Below are positions 24,761 through 24,973 of a stretch of DNA of 24,973 nt, piece by piece. The DNA is from Priapulus caudatus (Eukaryota > Priapulida > Priapulimorpha > Priapulimorphida > Priapulidae), in NCBI RefSeq assembly GCF_000485595.1, contig NW_014577602.1:99772-124744 (forward strand), in the 5' to 3' direction. The first letter of the stretch is position 1, and the number at the start of each line of letters is the position of its first letter. The notes under the pieces were generated by a model that was not told the origin of the DNA, ran no database searches, and was given only the letters and a program-made list of their open reading frames with translations. Both the position numbers and the translations under genes were made by a program.

Positions 24761-24780
24761 TCTCTCTTTCGCTCTCACAC
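23552..24780 (+). repeat. 1.2-kb polypyrimidine (CT)n tract with higher-order repeats
   Basis: CT microsatellite interspersed with longer units. agctatt followed by (g)ctcgctcactcaattt recurs at 23594 (partial), 23708, 24107 and 24474. ctcactctttctcaaacac with tttcttttgttcctctctg recurs near 23873, 24250 and 24632. The 432-codon Ser/Leu ORF is an artefact. Confidence 0.97.
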
Positions 24781-24973
24781 AGTGACGTAATCGACGGCAT
24801 CATCTATGTTCATGACATGACATCATATAGACTCACATCGATTCGTTATCCCCGCCCACTCACATTGTATTTTCCGCCTAAACGATCTCGCAAATAATTA
24901 ATTATTTATAGCATATATAACAGCACAAGCGTATCCGCGCACGCACAGACGCACGGGCGCTTGTGTCTAAAAC
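24781..24973. other. Window end, nothing recognised
   Basis: Short mixed sequence beginning with a CRE-like tgacgtaa. No exon or repeat can be assigned. Confidence 0.5.

Noticed and set aside
23487-24785. 432-codon open frame, Ser/Leu-rich
   Set aside because: It is the translation of the CT repeat; all frames are open because the dinucleotide contains no stop.

Overview
This is a draft-assembly window (25 Ns at 17449-17473) from a eukaryotic, metazoan nuclear genome. The evidence is two intron-split animal genes with ordinary splice signals, many short non-autonomous DNA transposons, and long microsatellites. The proteins are clearly animal, but I cannot name the species. The conserved residues and TTAGGG-like repeats fit an invertebrate such as a lophotrochozoan or another non-insect group; this is inference only.

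Layout. (1) 1-8100, + strand: the last six coding exons of a cytosolic-type aspartate aminotransferase (GOT1), running to its stop at 7352 and a poly(A) signal at 8089. The first exons lie upstream of the window. The first intron is a GC-AG intron, fixed by the reading frame. Its introns carry a hAT-like MITE (3351-3668), a diverged 227-bp tandem duplication (2731-3090), a CAG/CAT tract (4731-4905), a P-like inverted-repeat element with a THAP zinc-finger relic (5201-5602), and another MITE (6728-6925). (2) 8100-9290: intergenic gap between convergent genes. (3) 9294-13931, - strand: a complete PRELID1-like gene (PRELI domain, mitochondrial lipid transfer) of four coding exons, 213 codons. Its last intron holds a 454-bp MITE. 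Its first intron holds two intact, same-strand exons of a different family, the FAX/FAXC (failed axon connections, GST/metaxin-like) family. Their phase would allow splicing from PRELID1 exon 1. (4) 13932-16703: a MITE cluster, including a nested palindromic element (15143-16486) that contains a second element (15728-15896) with a perfect 8-bp target-site duplication, and a third element (16543-16703) with another perfect 8-bp duplication. (5) 16704-18900: AT-rich, with a gap, a (GT)n tract and two divergent unidentified ORFs. (6) 19040-20452: a GC/CpG-rich block with an NRF1 site, CAG-type repeats, overlapping short ORFs and an ATG four codons before a strong splice donor. It looks like the 5' end of a + strand gene whose body is outside the window. 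(7) 20500-24973: degenerate telomere-like repeats, a GA tract, a decayed hAT transposon with transposase C-terminal remnants, a MITE with three 30-bp tandem units, a GTGCG-rich block, and a 1.2-kb polypyrimidine tract with higher-order repeats.

GOT1 and PRELID1 are tail-to-tail and share no regulation that I can see. GOT1 serves amino-acid and malate-aspartate metabolism. PRELID1 serves phosphatidic-acid transfer between mitochondrial membranes. Much of the unusual content is transposon biology plus the foreign-family exons inside the PRELID1 intron.
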